A DNA stretch of 64,000 nt from Prevotella multiformis DSM 16608 (GCF_000191065.1 NZ_GL872282.1:427167-491166); one strand, 5' to 3'. Positions 1-10,501 are shown, numbered from the stretch's first letter. The notes: a model not told the origin generated them from the letters alone. Made by a program: numbers and translations.

Positions 1-44
1 TTCTCCACGAGGCGCTGCAGGCATCTCCCGGGACGGACGGCAGA

Positions 45-2477
45 TCAGAAAGGAAGTCCGATCGCCAGATGGAGCGCCTGCGCTTCCTTGAAACTGGAGA
101 TATTGTAAAAGCCGTTCTTGCCCGTGTCATACGGCACGTGCAGGCCGACACCCCAGTCTACCCGGAGCATGAAGTAACCGAGATCGTAGCGGAGACCCAC
201 ACCGGTGCCGAGTGCCATCTCCTTAAACAGGTTCTTCATCTTGAAGTAGCCGCCGGGACGGCCTTCGTCATAGTGCATCGTCCACACATTGCCCGCATCG
301 AGGAAGACCGCTCCATAGAGCGAACCCATCAGCCGGGGACGATACTCAAGGTTCATCTGGAACTTGATGTCGCCTGTCTGTTCCACATACGAGCGGCGGC
401 GCTGGGTAGACCGGTAGCGTCCCGGACCGATCTGCCGTGCGTTGAAGGCGCGGATGCTGTTGGCTCCGCCCACATAGAACTGCTCGGTGTACGGAGCGAA
501 ACGGCTGTTCCCATATGCCCAGAGAGTTCCTGCATTGACGTGGGCGGCAACACTGCTCTTCTCCGCCACCGTCCATACCTTCGTCAGATTAGCCTCTGCT
601 TTGAGAAACTGTGCGAAAGGGTTCTTGAAGAGCTGCTTGTCCTTCTCGCTCCAATGACGGCCCGACAGGGCATAAGCAGCCGACAGCACATTTGACGCTT
701 CACTCACGGTAGTCCATATCTTCACGGGATTGCGGTAGCGGACAGGACTCATGAAGGTGTACTGGAACAGCATCTTCGGGATGAACTGGTCCGCCATCGA
801 CACCTCCAGATAGGGTACGCTGTCGACGAGTTCCAGGTAACGGTCGGTCACCTTGTGCATGTATTCATACGTCAGCGAGAGCGGCGAGAACGAGTAGCTG
901 TTGCGTTCATTGGGCTGCCATTGGTAGGTCAGTTCTCCGGACACCACATGCCGCTTGAAGTATTTGGCACGGTTCAGCACGTCGACAGAGGCTTTCAGCG
1001 TCGTGGAAGGCGTAGCATAATAGGTACGGGGCGGTTTCGGCCTGTACACCAGCCCCTTTTCCGCAGCCTCTTCCACCTTTCTCTGTATCTTCATCCAGCG
1101 TTTACGGGGAGGCGCGACGAAAGGATTGACAAGGCGCGGAATCTGCAGGCTCGCCTCGACACCGTACTCATAGTTATTGATTCCCAGACGGCTGCGTCCG
1201 TCGTCATCGTCGTTCGACGACCATTCGTAGGCACCGTGTACCCGCAGGTTCAGCCTTTCCCCGCCACGGAAGGCATTGCGCTTGGTAAAACCGATAATGC
1301 CCTCGGGACCGTATCTGCCGCTTGTCTTGCCTTTTCCATACGCCTCTACATAGAAGTCGTAAGGCTTGTCGAACAGGCAGTCCACCTTCATGTCCAGGAT
1401 ATGGCACGTATCCGTGGTGTCACGCGGGGTGAACGTGAAGTTCGTAGAGGTGTACAGTCCGCTGGATCCCAACTGCCGCTGGCTCTGTTCATGCAGCTTG
1501 TAATTATACAAGGTACCGGGCCACATCTTCAGGTCGTTGGCGATGGTACGCATACGGAGCGGCATGTGCGACCCGTTGTAGTTGACGATGACGTCACGGA
1601 AACGGCGCTGTTTCTCCAGCTTCTCCATAAACTCACGCTGCAGGTTGACGGTGACCGTACCGATCGTCCACTTCCGCAGGGCACGGGGACTCACCGAGTC
1701 GGCCATCTGCAGGCGAACGGCTGCCTCGCCATGGACGAGGGTCGTATCTGCAAGATAGCTGGCGTCGCTGTTCTGATAGTAATAATAACCGTTGCTGCGG
1801 AACAGTTCCGTAATCCGTTTGCGCTCCTGCTCGAGTGTCGACACATCAAAGGGATCTCCCTTGTGGAGAACCGCCTCGTCGAGGTGAGCCGTTATCAGAC
1901 TGTCAGCCGCCGGCGGGAAACTGGCATACCGTACGCTGTCAAGCGTCCACAGATGTCCCATATCGACCGCATAACGCAGCCTCCCTTTCTTCGGATTGCG
2001 CTGTGCAATCCGCTCATAGCTGATTTTTCCGTCAAAATAGCCGCGCTTCTTCAGCAGGTTCTCGCCCACGGTGACACGCAGGTCAGGCGTAGTGGAACTC
2101 ATCAGCACCGGTGCCGAGCCGAAAGCCTTCACCATCCAGCGGCCGAAGCGGGTGGTGTCCGGCGAAAAGGCATTCCATACCCAGAGACCCACAGGGAAAG
2201 GCGACCGTATATGCGGGCTGCCCAGCAAGGCAGCATTGGGCAGGGTTGCCAGGATCACGTCAAGCTCTTCCTGCACGGCAATGAAATGCTTGTTACGCTG
2301 GTAGCTGCTGTATCTTGTCGACTCCATGCCGGTGTACAGCTGCTCGCCGTCGGGAATGGCGGAGGTAGTGCTGCAGCCGGTCAGGTTCATCAAGACAACC
2401 AGCCCTAACAGCCCTATGGGGCTTATGTAGCTTACCACATTAAGCCACCTATGGTTATTTTTTCTTCTCATTGACAA
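45..2477 (-). CDS. tamL: TamA-like Omp85 outer-membrane lipoprotein (TamL)
   Basis: An 810-aa BamA/TamA-superfamily protein. The N-terminus has a hydrophobic stretch (about residues 18-34) ending in a lipobox, LTGC, with Cys35 as the predicted acylated residue; this lipoprotein form of TamA is the Bacteroidota variant called TamL. The middle part resembles POTRA segments and roughly residues 370-810 read as a surface-antigen (D15) beta-barrel ending in Phe, typical of outer-membrane proteins. Its start lies inside the 3' end of tamB (23-nt overlap), so the two are probably translationally coupled and act as one envelope-spanning assembly or lipid-transport module. Family call is firm; the substrate is unknown. 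Confidence 0.9.
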   Translation of the reverse strand: MSMRRKNNHRWLNVVSYISPIGLLGLVVLMNLTGCSTTSAIPDGEQLYTGMESTRYSSYQRNKHFIAVQEELDVILATLPNAALLGSPHIRSPFPVGLWVWNAFSPDTTRFGRWMVKAFGSAPVLMSSTTPDLRVTVGENLLKKRGYFDGKISYERIAQRNPKKGRLRYAVDMGHLWTLDSVRYASFPPAADSLITAHLDEAVLHKGDPFDVSTLEQERKRITELFRSNGYYYYQNSDASYLADTTLVHGEAAVRLQMADSVSPRALRKWTIGTVTVNLQREFMEKLEKQRRFRDVIVNYNGSHMPLRMRTIANDLKMWPGTLYNYKLHEQSQRQLGSSGLYTSTNFTFTPRDTTDTCHILDMKVDCLFDKPYDFYVEAYGKGKTSGRYGPEGIIGFTKRNAFRGGERLNLRVHGAYEWSSNDDDDGRSRLGINNYEYGVEASLQIPRLVNPFVAPPRKRWMKIQRKVEEAAEKGLVYRPKPPRTYYATPSTTLKASVDVLNRAKYFKRHVVSGELTYQWQPNERNSYSFSPLSLTYEYMHKVTDRYLELVDSVPYLEVSMADQFIPKMLFQYTFMSPVRYRNPVKIWTTVSEASNVLSAAYALSGRHWSEKDKQLFKNPFAQFLKAEANLTKVWTVAEKSSVAAHVNAGTLWAYGNSRFAPYTEQFYVGGANSIRAFNARQIGPGRYRSTQRRRSYVEQTGDIKFQMNLEYRPRLMGSLYGAVFLDAGNVWTMHYDEGRPGGYFKMKNLFKEMALGTGVGLRYDLGYFMLRVDWGVGLHVPYDTGKNGFYNISSFKEAQALHLAIGLPF

Positions 2478-5400
2478 AATTAATTAAGCTGTCACGGCGC
2501 GGAGTCGCTGCCGGCGGCAGGATGACAGGCTCATCCTCCTTGAAGCGGAAGATGTCCCTGAAATGGCGCAGCTTACGCCTCCACATGAAACCGGCGCCGA
2601 ACTCGCTCAGGCTGCCCTCCAGCCAGTCGTAGGCCTCACGCTCATAGTAGAGCTTGAGGTATTTCGTCTCCTTCTGGTTCAGGCGGTATTCGAGCGAGAG
2701 ATTATCGAAGTAGGCTCCATTCTCTTCTGAGAACTGCGATCCGGTTGCGACACGTCCTCCCATCACAATGCGCAGACGGTTGTTCCACAACCGCTTGGAG
2801 AACTTGAAGGTATAATCCGTGTGCAGGTTGCCGTTGACATCAGCGGCACTTTCCATGTTGGCCGTAAGATCCAGCCCCATGGAGTTGAGCGCACGGCCCG
2901 TAATGGCATTCACCTGTGTCTGAAGGAAGCCTGCCAGGGCACCGCTCATCGCCGTGTTGGCACTTGCCGAGTTCTCTCCGTCGAAATACATACCCGATGC
3001 CAGCATCGTAACGGCAAGTTTCGAGCGTTCTTCCACACTCTTCGTGTTCAATGTGTTCTGCACCTCCTGGTCCTCAGGAGCAGAGATAATGAACTCGACT
3101 CCGGGCTTGGGGAACTGCCGGGTAAGGCTCACGCCGCACTTGAAGTCCACTATCCTTCCTTCCCCGGTACCATTGGAGACACTTGTCCTGACGTCTTCCG
3201 TCGCCGTAATGTTCAGCGTCGGACGCATCGGATCGCCTGTGAATTCAACGTAGCTTCCGTCCTGGATATTGAACGTACGCAGTGGAATGACCGGCAGGGA
3301 GTACTTCATCTCGCCCTCGCTCAGCGTGTACCGTCCACGGACCTGCACCCCGTTCGTCGGGTCGTAGTTCAGAAGCAGACTGCCTCCGCCTATGAAGTCG
3401 ATGTAGTTGGACTGGTCGGCATTCAGTGCGCAGAGCACATGTGCCTGCTCATCGATGTCTACGGCAAGTCCCATCGTGAAGCCGGTGATGTCCGGCCGCC
3501 TGACGACATCCACCGTAGAGTCGTTGAAATCGGTGAACTGGACGAGGTCGTTCAGTTCCGTGTCGGTAGCCAGTGTGCCGTCGCGTACCACATACGTCAT
3601 ATCCGTGTTGCCCAGCACATCGAGCTTGCCGCCCATCTGCAGGTTGTCCAGCGGCCCGCTGACCTGACCCATGAAGTCGACGAAAGCCTTGCCGTACACC
3701 TCCGAACGCGGATTCTTCTTCGCATTGATGATCTGGAAGTTCTTGGCTCTCATGCGGGCGTCGAGCCTCATCCTGTCGAGATTGGAGAAGTCAAGATAGC
3801 CCGAGATGTCGAGGGGAGAACCGTTGCTGGCAAAGAGTTCGAAGTTCTCAAACTCTATGTGGCTGTTGCGTATCAGGACCGGGTCGTCGGCAAAACGCAT
3901 CCTTATCCCATAAGGCACACTTACCAGATAAGAAGAGTCAAGATAGACTTCACCGTTGATGTCCAGTTTCTTCAGCGGTCCTTTCACCGACAGTGTCCCT
4001 TCTCCTACGCCCTCAAGGCCGACAAGCTGGTCGGGAACAAATCCGTTCACGTAGTTCAGCGGGAAGCGGTTCATCTCCAGCGTGGCATCCAACGACCCTG
4101 CTCCTTCGCTTTGATAAGTACCCGAGAGGATGCCGACCTCCTTTCCGTCCTGCGTGATGATGCCATCCACACAATGCGATCCGTCCCCTTTAGGCATATA
4201 CACGAACTGTGTCCCGACATCTCCCATCGGGCAGTTCTCATAGACGAGCTTCTTGATTGTCATATCGGTCGACACTGTAAGGTCGCCGGCTGTCTGGACA
4301 ATGTGGTAGTCGCCGTCGAGCACGCCCGAGATATTCGGTGCGAAAGGCAATACCGTGAACAGCTTGCCCAGTTCAAAGTGGTTCATAGAGACCGTAACAT
4401 TCTGCAGCGAGGTGCTGTCGGCATCCTCTGTCGAGACGAGCAGGCCCGTCCCGTCCGCCGCCTGAAGACGCAGGTTGGCCGACAGGCGGCGGTCACGTCC
4501 GATATAGATATAGTTGGAATCGTTGACGGCAAACGACTTGTAGCCCAGAACCGACTGTGGAGAGATAATCGACAGCTGTATGCCACGACCCTTCATCGCA
4601 GCCTGCAAAGCCAGATCAAGTCCGGTCTTCCCCTTGTTGTCAAGGATGGTAGCATGGGTCTGCAGGCCATGTTCGTACAGCACGCCACGCAGATAGCCGT
4701 GATAAGGATAGGTGTTCTCCGGGCTGTTGTTCACTGCCAAAGAATAATTGACCTGACCGTCTACGCTTGTGACATCGGCCCGGATGCTGTCAAGATGCAC
4801 ATCATCATATACGAGCGAATCGATGCTGATCTGCCCGTCGATGCCCCTCTCCGGCGAGGAGTACAGATCGATGTCGGCCTCCTTGAAAGCATAGCCGTCC
4901 CGTGCAAGCAGATTGCTGAAGAGATTGTCACGGCCGCTGCGGAGCGTGAAATGTCCTACGGGAAGCTGGCGGAGCAGGGCCGGCTGGTCTATGCGCCGGC
5001 TGGAGATCTGGCTGAGGATGCTTTTATAAATCTTCTGCCCCGTCGCTGCCAGCCGGTGTACACTACTGTTGAATGACGTATTGAGGCGGAAGTCGCCCCC
5101 GCTGACGGCGGCATGTACCGTATCGCGGCGGCTCATGAGATCGACATTCACATCTCCCGGGACATAAGTGTGTTGCCCGTCGGTCACACGGAGGTCGCCG
5201 ATCAGTCCCCGGACACTCATTTCATCCTCTCCCGCCATGGCAAACGACGCATTGGCGGCGAAACTGCTGGACAGCGGTCTGTCCACGACTCCCAGCTGAT
5301 AGAGGTCTATCCTGGGGAATACACCCTTGACCGCACCATCTATCTTTCCGCCCCGCATTGCAGCGTCAACATGGAAGCTGCCTTCTGCCAACGACACATA

Positions 5401-7614
5401 TCCGCCTTTGCGCAGCTCATTCAGCATAACTTTGCCTACGTAACCGTTTACTGCATAGTAATGCTTCATGTCCGAACGCAGGGACAGGTCAGCATCGGCT
5501 GACGTCACATAATGTTTCCCGATCAGTCCCAGAGCCTGCAGATCTGCCGTCGTCAGCCTTCCTTTCACATGGGCATCAAGCCCTGCCGGACGCACATCCG
5601 CCCTTACATCAAAGTTCCCGGCAGCCAGAAGACGGCTCTTCTTCCTGCCTTCCTGCAAGAAACGGAACGAACGGAGGAGACCCGTGACATGGTGGGTGGC
5701 CGCCATATCCGAACGCACATCAACGTCGGCCCAGGTCGAGACGACATATCTCTCTTTCATCATTCCCAGTGCATGCAGATCCACCCTGTGCAGCCAGCCG
5801 CGCACGTGCCCGTCGACCGACTTCGCACTTACCCGGCCTTTGTAGGAGAAGTCGCCGCCCAGCATCCTGTTCGTGCTCTTTATATGTGCCGACAGCTGCT
5901 CGCCATGCTTCGAGACGGCACCGTTCAGTCCGTCAAGCACGTATTTCCCATATTTAAACCGGCGGATACGCAGGCTTAGATTCGTCGATGCCCTCGGATC
6001 CATCACATCGGTGCCGCGTCCCCGTGTCTTCACAGAGCCGGAGAAAGGCGAAAGTCCCATGTGCGGGAGGAAATGCTGGAGCGGAAATGCCGTCGCATCA
6101 GCTGCAAGGCGATAAAGGCCGGTTGCCGTATCGTAGGCACCGTCCACCCGAATCCGGCCGCCGCCCTGGCTCAGCAGCATCTTCCCCGCATAAAGCGTCT
6201 TGCGCACATGAACCGTTCCGTCCAGACGGATTCCATGCGGCAGGGCTACCGTCCGGCGTACCGTGTTCGGCAGAAGTCCGGCGATAAAATCAAGGTTCCG
6301 GGCAGTTCCCTTCAGTCTCAGGTCGCTGCGGAGATGCCCGGCTCCCTTCGTCATATCGGCCACCCATCCAGTCCCCGTAAGGTCGAAACAGCCTGGCAGA
6401 GCAAGATGAAGCTGGCGGAACGAGACCGACCGGAGATTGCCTTCCAGCTGTCCCTGAACGGTCATCCGGTCTTTCGGGAGAGCCCGGTAGACTTTCCCAG
6501 GTACCGATGTGAGGAAAGGACGGAAGTCGGCAAGACTCAGGTGTCCGTCCAGCTGGGTAGAGATCCGTCCCGGACGGTCATCGGCAAAGGCGTTCATGTC
6601 CATTTCAAAACGTCCTGCCAGCTCCGTCCCCGGCATCCGGAGATAGAGACCGGGCAGACTGAGACGTGTGGAATCCATCGCAAACCGTCCGCGGAAGTCT
6701 TTCAGCACGAACCCGCTTTGTTCCCGGAGATTGGCCGTCCGAACACGCAGGGACAGCTTCGGAGCAGCATAGAGGAAAGAGTCTATGCCGATGTTCACGT
6801 CACGCATTGCGATGTGAGCCGCATCAAAGCCCTGACGTACACGGCTGACATAATTCTGGTCGTAGCTGAACCCGCCCCCCTGCCAGTCCACATTCGCCAC
6901 CTTATATATATTGTCATGCAGCAGGAGTTCGGTTCCTTTCGCCGCCGCTTTCGTGAAATGGGCATGGACGCTCATCGTGTCACCCGGCAGATGAAGCGTG
7001 AAACCGGTTCTGGCGAGATGGAGGCGGTCTATGTTGATCCGCCACAGCGGCTTCTGTTTGTGTGGGTCTTCGGGTACGGTGTCACCCAGGGCGACATCAA
7101 TCCATCCGCCCTCGACATCCGCTTTGTTCACACGTACCGAATCGCCGACGAGATTGACGGCATGGCTCACAATGTGCAGCCGCTGCAGGTCGCCGCGGAT
7201 ACGGAGGTCACCGATGAAGTTGACCGTATTCGCCTTCAGCTGCGTGAAGGTCAGTTCGTTCACCTCTACCCTGCTCTCCAGCAGCGGCAGCAGGTCGACG
7301 CTGGCCACCAGGCGGCGTACATCGGCCACCGTATCCTTCCTGTCCGGGATGGAATCGTTCTGCCGCAGTATCCGCAGGCCGTCCAGCTGGAGATCCAGAG
7401 GATAGGACAGGCCGACCTGATCAAGGCTCACCTCCATCCCCGTGCGTGCCGACACATACGCAGCGACCCGCTTTACCGCCCAGTTCTGTACCGGCGGACA
7501 GTAAAGCAGTGCGACAAGAACCAAAAACAGTACGACAGGTGTCGCCGCAATGGCAACCAGCCACTTCAAGCTCCTTTTCATATTTCTCACATTGGTCATC
7601 GGCGGCCCTTCCAA
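2455..7614 (-). CDS. tamB: TamB family translocation/assembly protein
   Basis: A 1719-aa protein with one N-terminal membrane anchor (about residues 17-38) followed by a very long repetitive beta-rich region and a C-terminal TamB/DUF490 domain (about the last 350 residues). TamB/AsmA-like proteins form periplasm-spanning beta-taco structures thought to move phospholipids or help barrel assembly, with an Omp85 partner in the outer membrane; here the partner tamL overlaps its 3' end. An in-frame Met at residue 12 (position 7581) would leave a shorter, more conventional positively charged N-terminus and may be the true start. The 265 bp upstream separate it from the sigma factor gene. Confidence 0.9.
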   Translation of the reverse strand: MEGPPMTNVRNMKRSLKWLVAIAATPVVLFLVLVALLYCPPVQNWAVKRVAAYVSARTGMEVSLDQVGLSYPLDLQLDGLRILRQNDSIPDRKDTVADVRRLVASVDLLPLLESRVEVNELTFTQLKANTVNFIGDLRIRGDLQRLHIVSHAVNLVGDSVRVNKADVEGGWIDVALGDTVPEDPHKQKPLWRINIDRLHLARTGFTLHLPGDTMSVHAHFTKAAAKGTELLLHDNIYKVANVDWQGGGFSYDQNYVSRVRQGFDAAHIAMRDVNIGIDSFLYAAPKLSLRVRTANLREQSGFVLKDFRGRFAMDSTRLSLPGLYLRMPGTELAGRFEMDMNAFADDRPGRISTQLDGHLSLADFRPFLTSVPGKVYRALPKDRMTVQGQLEGNLRSVSFRQLHLALPGCFDLTGTGWVADMTKGAGHLRSDLRLKGTARNLDFIAGLLPNTVRRTVALPHGIRLDGTVHVRKTLYAGKMLLSQGGGRIRVDGAYDTATGLYRLAADATAFPLQHFLPHMGLSPFSGSVKTRGRGTDVMDPRASTNLSLRIRRFKYGKYVLDGLNGAVSKHGEQLSAHIKSTNRMLGGDFSYKGRVSAKSVDGHVRGWLHRVDLHALGMMKERYVVSTWADVDVRSDMAATHHVTGLLRSFRFLQEGRKKSRLLAAGNFDVRADVRPAGLDAHVKGRLTTADLQALGLIGKHYVTSADADLSLRSDMKHYYAVNGYVGKVMLNELRKGGYVSLAEGSFHVDAAMRGGKIDGAVKGVFPRIDLYQLGVVDRPLSSSFAANASFAMAGEDEMSVRGLIGDLRVTDGQHTYVPGDVNVDLMSRRDTVHAAVSGGDFRLNTSFNSSVHRLAATGQKIYKSILSQISSRRIDQPALLRQLPVGHFTLRSGRDNLFSNLLARDGYAFKEADIDLYSSPERGIDGQISIDSLVYDDVHLDSIRADVTSVDGQVNYSLAVNNSPENTYPYHGYLRGVLYEHGLQTHATILDNKGKTGLDLALQAAMKGRGIQLSIISPQSVLGYKSFAVNDSNYIYIGRDRRLSANLRLQAADGTGLLVSTEDADSTSLQNVTVSMNHFELGKLFTVLPFAPNISGVLDGDYHIVQTAGDLTVSTDMTIKKLVYENCPMGDVGTQFVYMPKGDGSHCVDGIITQDGKEVGILSGTYQSEGAGSLDATLEMNRFPLNYVNGFVPDQLVGLEGVGEGTLSVKGPLKKLDINGEVYLDSSYLVSVPYGIRMRFADDPVLIRNSHIEFENFELFASNGSPLDISGYLDFSNLDRMRLDARMRAKNFQIINAKKNPRSEVYGKAFVDFMGQVSGPLDNLQMGGKLDVLGNTDMTYVVRDGTLATDTELNDLVQFTDFNDSTVDVVRRPDITGFTMGLAVDIDEQAHVLCALNADQSNYIDFIGGGSLLLNYDPTNGVQVRGRYTLSEGEMKYSLPVIPLRTFNIQDGSYVEFTGDPMRPTLNITATEDVRTSVSNGTGEGRIVDFKCGVSLTRQFPKPGVEFIISAPEDQEVQNTLNTKSVEERSKLAVTMLASGMYFDGENSASANTAMSGALAGFLQTQVNAITGRALNSMGLDLTANMESAADVNGNLHTDYTFKFSKRLWNNRLRIVMGGRVATGSQFSEENGAYFDNLSLEYRLNQKETKYLKLYYEREAYDWLEGSLSEFGAGFMWRRKLRHFRDIFRFKEDEPVILPPAATPRRDSLINFVNEKKK

Positions 7615-7879
7615 AAAGGAATCATTTAATCTGATAGGGTTAAAACGTTAGTATACTCCAACAACTGCCTGCAAAGTAACACAAAAAAATCGGAATAAAA
7701 GGCAGAAGAAAGGGGAAAATGAAAACAGAAAGCAGCCGGCAGACCGTATGCGCATACTGTGCAGAGGAGGTCGCTGCCCGTGCCAGCAGCAGCCCTCCCC
7801 GACGATGACAGCATACGCGCGTCTTCTCTCCTGACAGCGAAAGGACGGAACAGGCAGAGACAGAAGGTTCCCGTCCCGC

Positions 7880-8566
7880 CTACTTCAACCGCTTGTGGAG
7901 CTTCCGCAGTGCCTTGTCCCGGATCTGACGGACACGTTCCCGCTTCAGTCCCATGTGCTCCGCCGCCTCCGCCATGGTGTAATGGACACCGGAGAGGCCG
8001 TAGAGACAGGCGATGACCTGCCGCTCACGCTCATTCAGGACACCCAGTCCCTTTTGGATTTCCGAACTGAGAATCTCCTGATTGAGCTGCTCGTCGGCAT
8101 GCGGCGCATTGTCGTTTTCCAGCACATTCTGAAGTGTGAAATTATTGCTGCTGCCGACAGGTACAGGCTGGTCGATAGAGATGGCGTGCGACCGTTTCTG
8201 CTCAGACCGGTTTTTCTCATTGCGCGGCAGCCTGTAGAGAGCCGCCTGTTCTTTTATGGCTTCCTCCATGGCCTTGCGGATATAGGGTGCGGCGAAAACG
8301 ACGAAACGTACACCCCTTGACCCGTCGAACCGCTGTGCAGCGTGCATCATGCCGATGTTCCCCTCGCTGATGAGATCGTCCTCTCCCAGCCCGCGGTTGC
8401 GGTACTGATGCGCCAGTGAAACGACGTATTTCAGATTGGCCTTGGTCAGCTTCTCCAAGGCCTGTGCGTCGCCCACCTTTATTCTCCCGGCCAGCGTACG
8501 CTCCTCTCTGTCGGAAAGGGGCTGCCCGCCTGCTATCTCCTCCATGTACTTCTCGTTTGCAATCAT
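7880..8566 (-). CDS. Compact sigma-70 family RNA polymerase sigma factor
   Basis: A 228-aa sigma factor. Region 2 spans about residues 40-105 (TKANLKYVVSLAHQY, then DLISEGNIGMMHAAQRFD) and region 4 about 175-226 (LNERERQVIACLYGLSG, then a helix-turn-helix ending RERVRQIRDKALRKLHKRL). The intervening part is short and Asn/Ser/Gln-rich, so region 3 is largely missing. It is smaller than the roughly 290-aa primary sigma factor of Bacteroidales and lacks that protein's usual N-terminal DKYLQEIG motif in exact form (KYMEEIAG here), so I read it as an RpoD-like alternative sigma factor. It follows dedA on the same strand with a 38-bp gap. Its regulon cannot be told from sequence. Confidence 0.87.
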   Translation of the reverse strand: MIANEKYMEEIAGGQPLSDREERTLAGRIKVGDAQALEKLTKANLKYVVSLAHQYRNRGLGEDDLISEGNIGMMHAAQRFDGSRGVRFVVFAAPYIRKAMEEAIKEQAALYRLPRNEKNRSEQKRSHAISIDQPVPVGSSNNFTLQNVLENDNAPHADEQLNQEILSSEIQKGLGVLNERERQVIACLYGLSGVHYTMAEAAEHMGLKRERVRQIRDKALRKLHKRLK

Positions 8567-8604
8567 AACAAGGGTTTATTTAAGTTGATCATCTGAGAAC
8601 CGTC

Positions 8605-9246
8605 TCATGCCTGCCGGCTGCCGGCCTTTCTCCTCCTGACATACCACCTTACGGCAAAATAGAGACAGACCATGACAACCAGAAGAATCAATCCGACCTT
8701 GATGTACTCTCCGTATTCCAGAATCTTTCCATGGAGCTGTTCTTCCGGGACAAAGGCGTGCATGTAATGTCCGAGAAGCGCAAGGATGCTGTGCCATACA
8801 CCGGCTCCCACGGTGGTGTAGAGCAGGAACTTCCAGTAGCTCATCTTCGCCAGACCGGCAGGAATGGAGATCAGGTGGCGGATGCCGGGCAGAAGCCGCC
8901 CCGTGATCGTAGCCACCAGACCATGCCTGTCGAAGTAACGCTCGCTCTTCTCCACTTTCTCCTGGTTCAGCAGACAGGCATGTCCCCACCTGCTGTTGGC
9001 GAACCTATAGATGATAGGCCGGCCGAGATACCATCCGGCAAGATAGTTTATCGTCGCACCGCAGTCGGCTCCCAGCGTAGCGAAGAGAATGACCAGCCAC
9101 ATGTTGAGGTTCCCGCCGGCCGCATGGTAGGCTGCCGGCGTGACGACCAGCTCTGACGGTACGGGAAAGACGGTGCTTTCGAGGAGCATCAGGAGGAATA
9201 TGGTGCCATAGTTTAGCTGTGAGAGCAGCGCTGTGATAAAGTTCAT
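8605..9246 (-). CDS. DedA family inner-membrane protein
   Basis: A 213-aa multi-pass membrane protein of the DedA/SNARE-associated (VTT) family. Characteristic segments are ESTVFPVPSE near residues 23-32 and GRLLPGIRHLISIPAG in the second half, matching the conserved acidic and arginine motifs of the family. Some members are proposed to be lipid scramblases or undecaprenyl-phosphate flippases and influence membrane potential and drug resistance; the substrate of this one is unknown. It lies 37 bp after a TPR gene and 38 bp before a sigma factor gene on the same strand, so co-transcription is likely. Confidence 0.9.
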   Translation of the reverse strand: MNFITALLSQLNYGTIFLLMLLESTVFPVPSELVVTPAAYHAAGGNLNMWLVILFATLGADCGATINYLAGWYLGRPIIYRFANSRWGHACLLNQEKVEKSERYFDRHGLVATITGRLLPGIRHLISIPAGLAKMSYWKFLLYTTVGAGVWHSILALLGHYMHAFVPEEQLHGKILEYGEYIKVGLILLVVMVCLYFAVRWYVRRRKAGSRQA

Positions 9247-9283
9247 TGTGATGCTTTTCTATTGATGAATGTTCGTTTGTTTC

Positions 9284-10489
9284 TTAGCTGTCCTGTGGGC
9301 GGAAGTCCGACGTAAGGTAGTCCTGCGGCCTCGTACCCTCCGGATAGAGGTCGGCCAGCACCTCGATACACTCCTCCGGATTTCTTTCAACGGCTTTCTG
9401 CAGAAACAGCCTGTATTCCTTTTCCTTCTTCAGTTCGTAGCAGCAGCGTGCGAGATAGGCGAAGCCGATGTCCCACCCGTCCTCCTGTTCCGGCAACAGG
9501 CTGATGAAGATGCGGTAAGCATATTCCACATAACCGTTGTCGAATGCTGAAATGCCGATGTGGACAAGGGTCAGTGCCTTGTCCTTCGACTCTGACAGCG
9601 CCTGCCGGTAGCACTGCTGCGCCTCGACGGCCTGCCCCTGCATAAGGCGGATATGTCCGATGGTGACATCGATGACACTGATGTCCTGACGGGGGCAGAG
9701 CTGTTTGTAACGCTCATAGTACTTCAGCGACTCGGCGTAGTTGCCCAGGGTGAAAAGTCCGTTCGCCTTGTTGAGGACGGCCTCTTCATCTTCCGGGTTG
9801 ATGGCAATGGAATACTCGCTCGAAGTAATGGAATCCCGGATGTCATTCCTCAGAAACTGGTTCTGTGCCAGCTGGTTCCAGTAAGGACCGGAGTAAGGGT
9901 CGGCATCCAGCAGGTCGTTGAGGATCGCCTCGCTCTCCTCATACCGGCCGTGGCTCTTGAGGACACGCGCCTGAAGTTCCTTGTAGTCGTTCTCATCCGT
10001 CATCGACGAGCGGGCAAGCCACTTCTCCGTATAGTCCGTCTCCTCGTAATCGGAAAACAAGGCGGCGACGTCAAGGATATAGTCCTCACGGTCGTCCGGG
10101 TCCACCGTCTCGTCATAATGGGCCTGGAGGAAGCGGTCGGCAGCATCGGCGGCTCCCTCTGCCACCATGATTTCGGCCTTCAGATAAAGATAGTCCAGGT
10201 CGGTCTTGTCGACGATCGTCTCCGCTATTTCACCGGCGCGCTGCGGATCGTCATCGGTGAGCAGCGCCATGCGCGACTTGAAAGCGACCGGTGCCGTGGC
10301 GGTAGGATACATCCGCACGGCATAGTCGGCCGCCTCCATGGCCTTTCCGTCCTCGCCGACAGTGTGGTAATACTCGGCGACATCCGTCAGCTCCTCGGCA
10401 TCGGGAAGTTCTCCGGTGTCGCCCTGCTGCAGCGCCTCGTACCTGCGGAGCAGCTGCCTGAACCTGTCACTGTGATAGTATATGTCCAA
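9284..10489 (-). CDS. Cytoplasmic tetratricopeptide repeat protein
   Basis: A 401-aa soluble protein with no signal peptide or membrane segment, made of helical repeats with TPR spacing (for example YEESEAILNDLLDADPYSGP and YAESLKYYERYKQLCP). It is very acidic at the N-terminus. It sits 12 bp downstream of glnS and 37 bp upstream of dedA on the same strand, so it is probably co-transcribed with them. TPR proteins are scaffolds; the binding partner cannot be inferred. I do not recognise a named ortholog. Confidence 0.85.
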   Translation of the reverse strand: MDIYYHSDRFRQLLRRYEALQQGDTGELPDAEELTDVAEYYHTVGEDGKAMEAADYAVRMYPTATAPVAFKSRMALLTDDDPQRAGEIAETIVDKTDLDYLYLKAEIMVAEGAADAADRFLQAHYDETVDPDDREDYILDVAALFSDYEETDYTEKWLARSSMTDENDYKELQARVLKSHGRYEESEAILNDLLDADPYSGPYWNQLAQNQFLRNDIRDSITSSEYSIAINPEDEEAVLNKANGLFTLGNYAESLKYYERYKQLCPRQDISVIDVTIGHIRLMQGQAVEAQQCYRQALSESKDKALTLVHIGISAFDNGYVEYAYRIFISLLPEQEDGWDIGFAYLARCCYELKKEKEYRLFLQKAVERNPEECIEVLADLYPEGTRPQDYLTSDFRPQDS

Positions 10490-10501
10490 ATCTGCCTGTT
10501 G

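Noticed and set aside
855..2408. 517-codon plus-strand frame opposite tamL
   Set aside because: Antisense shadow caused by codon usage; the minus-strand product is a clear Omp85 protein.
2821..5076. 751-codon plus-strand frame opposite tamB
   Set aside because: Antisense shadow of a very long real gene; no domain recognised.
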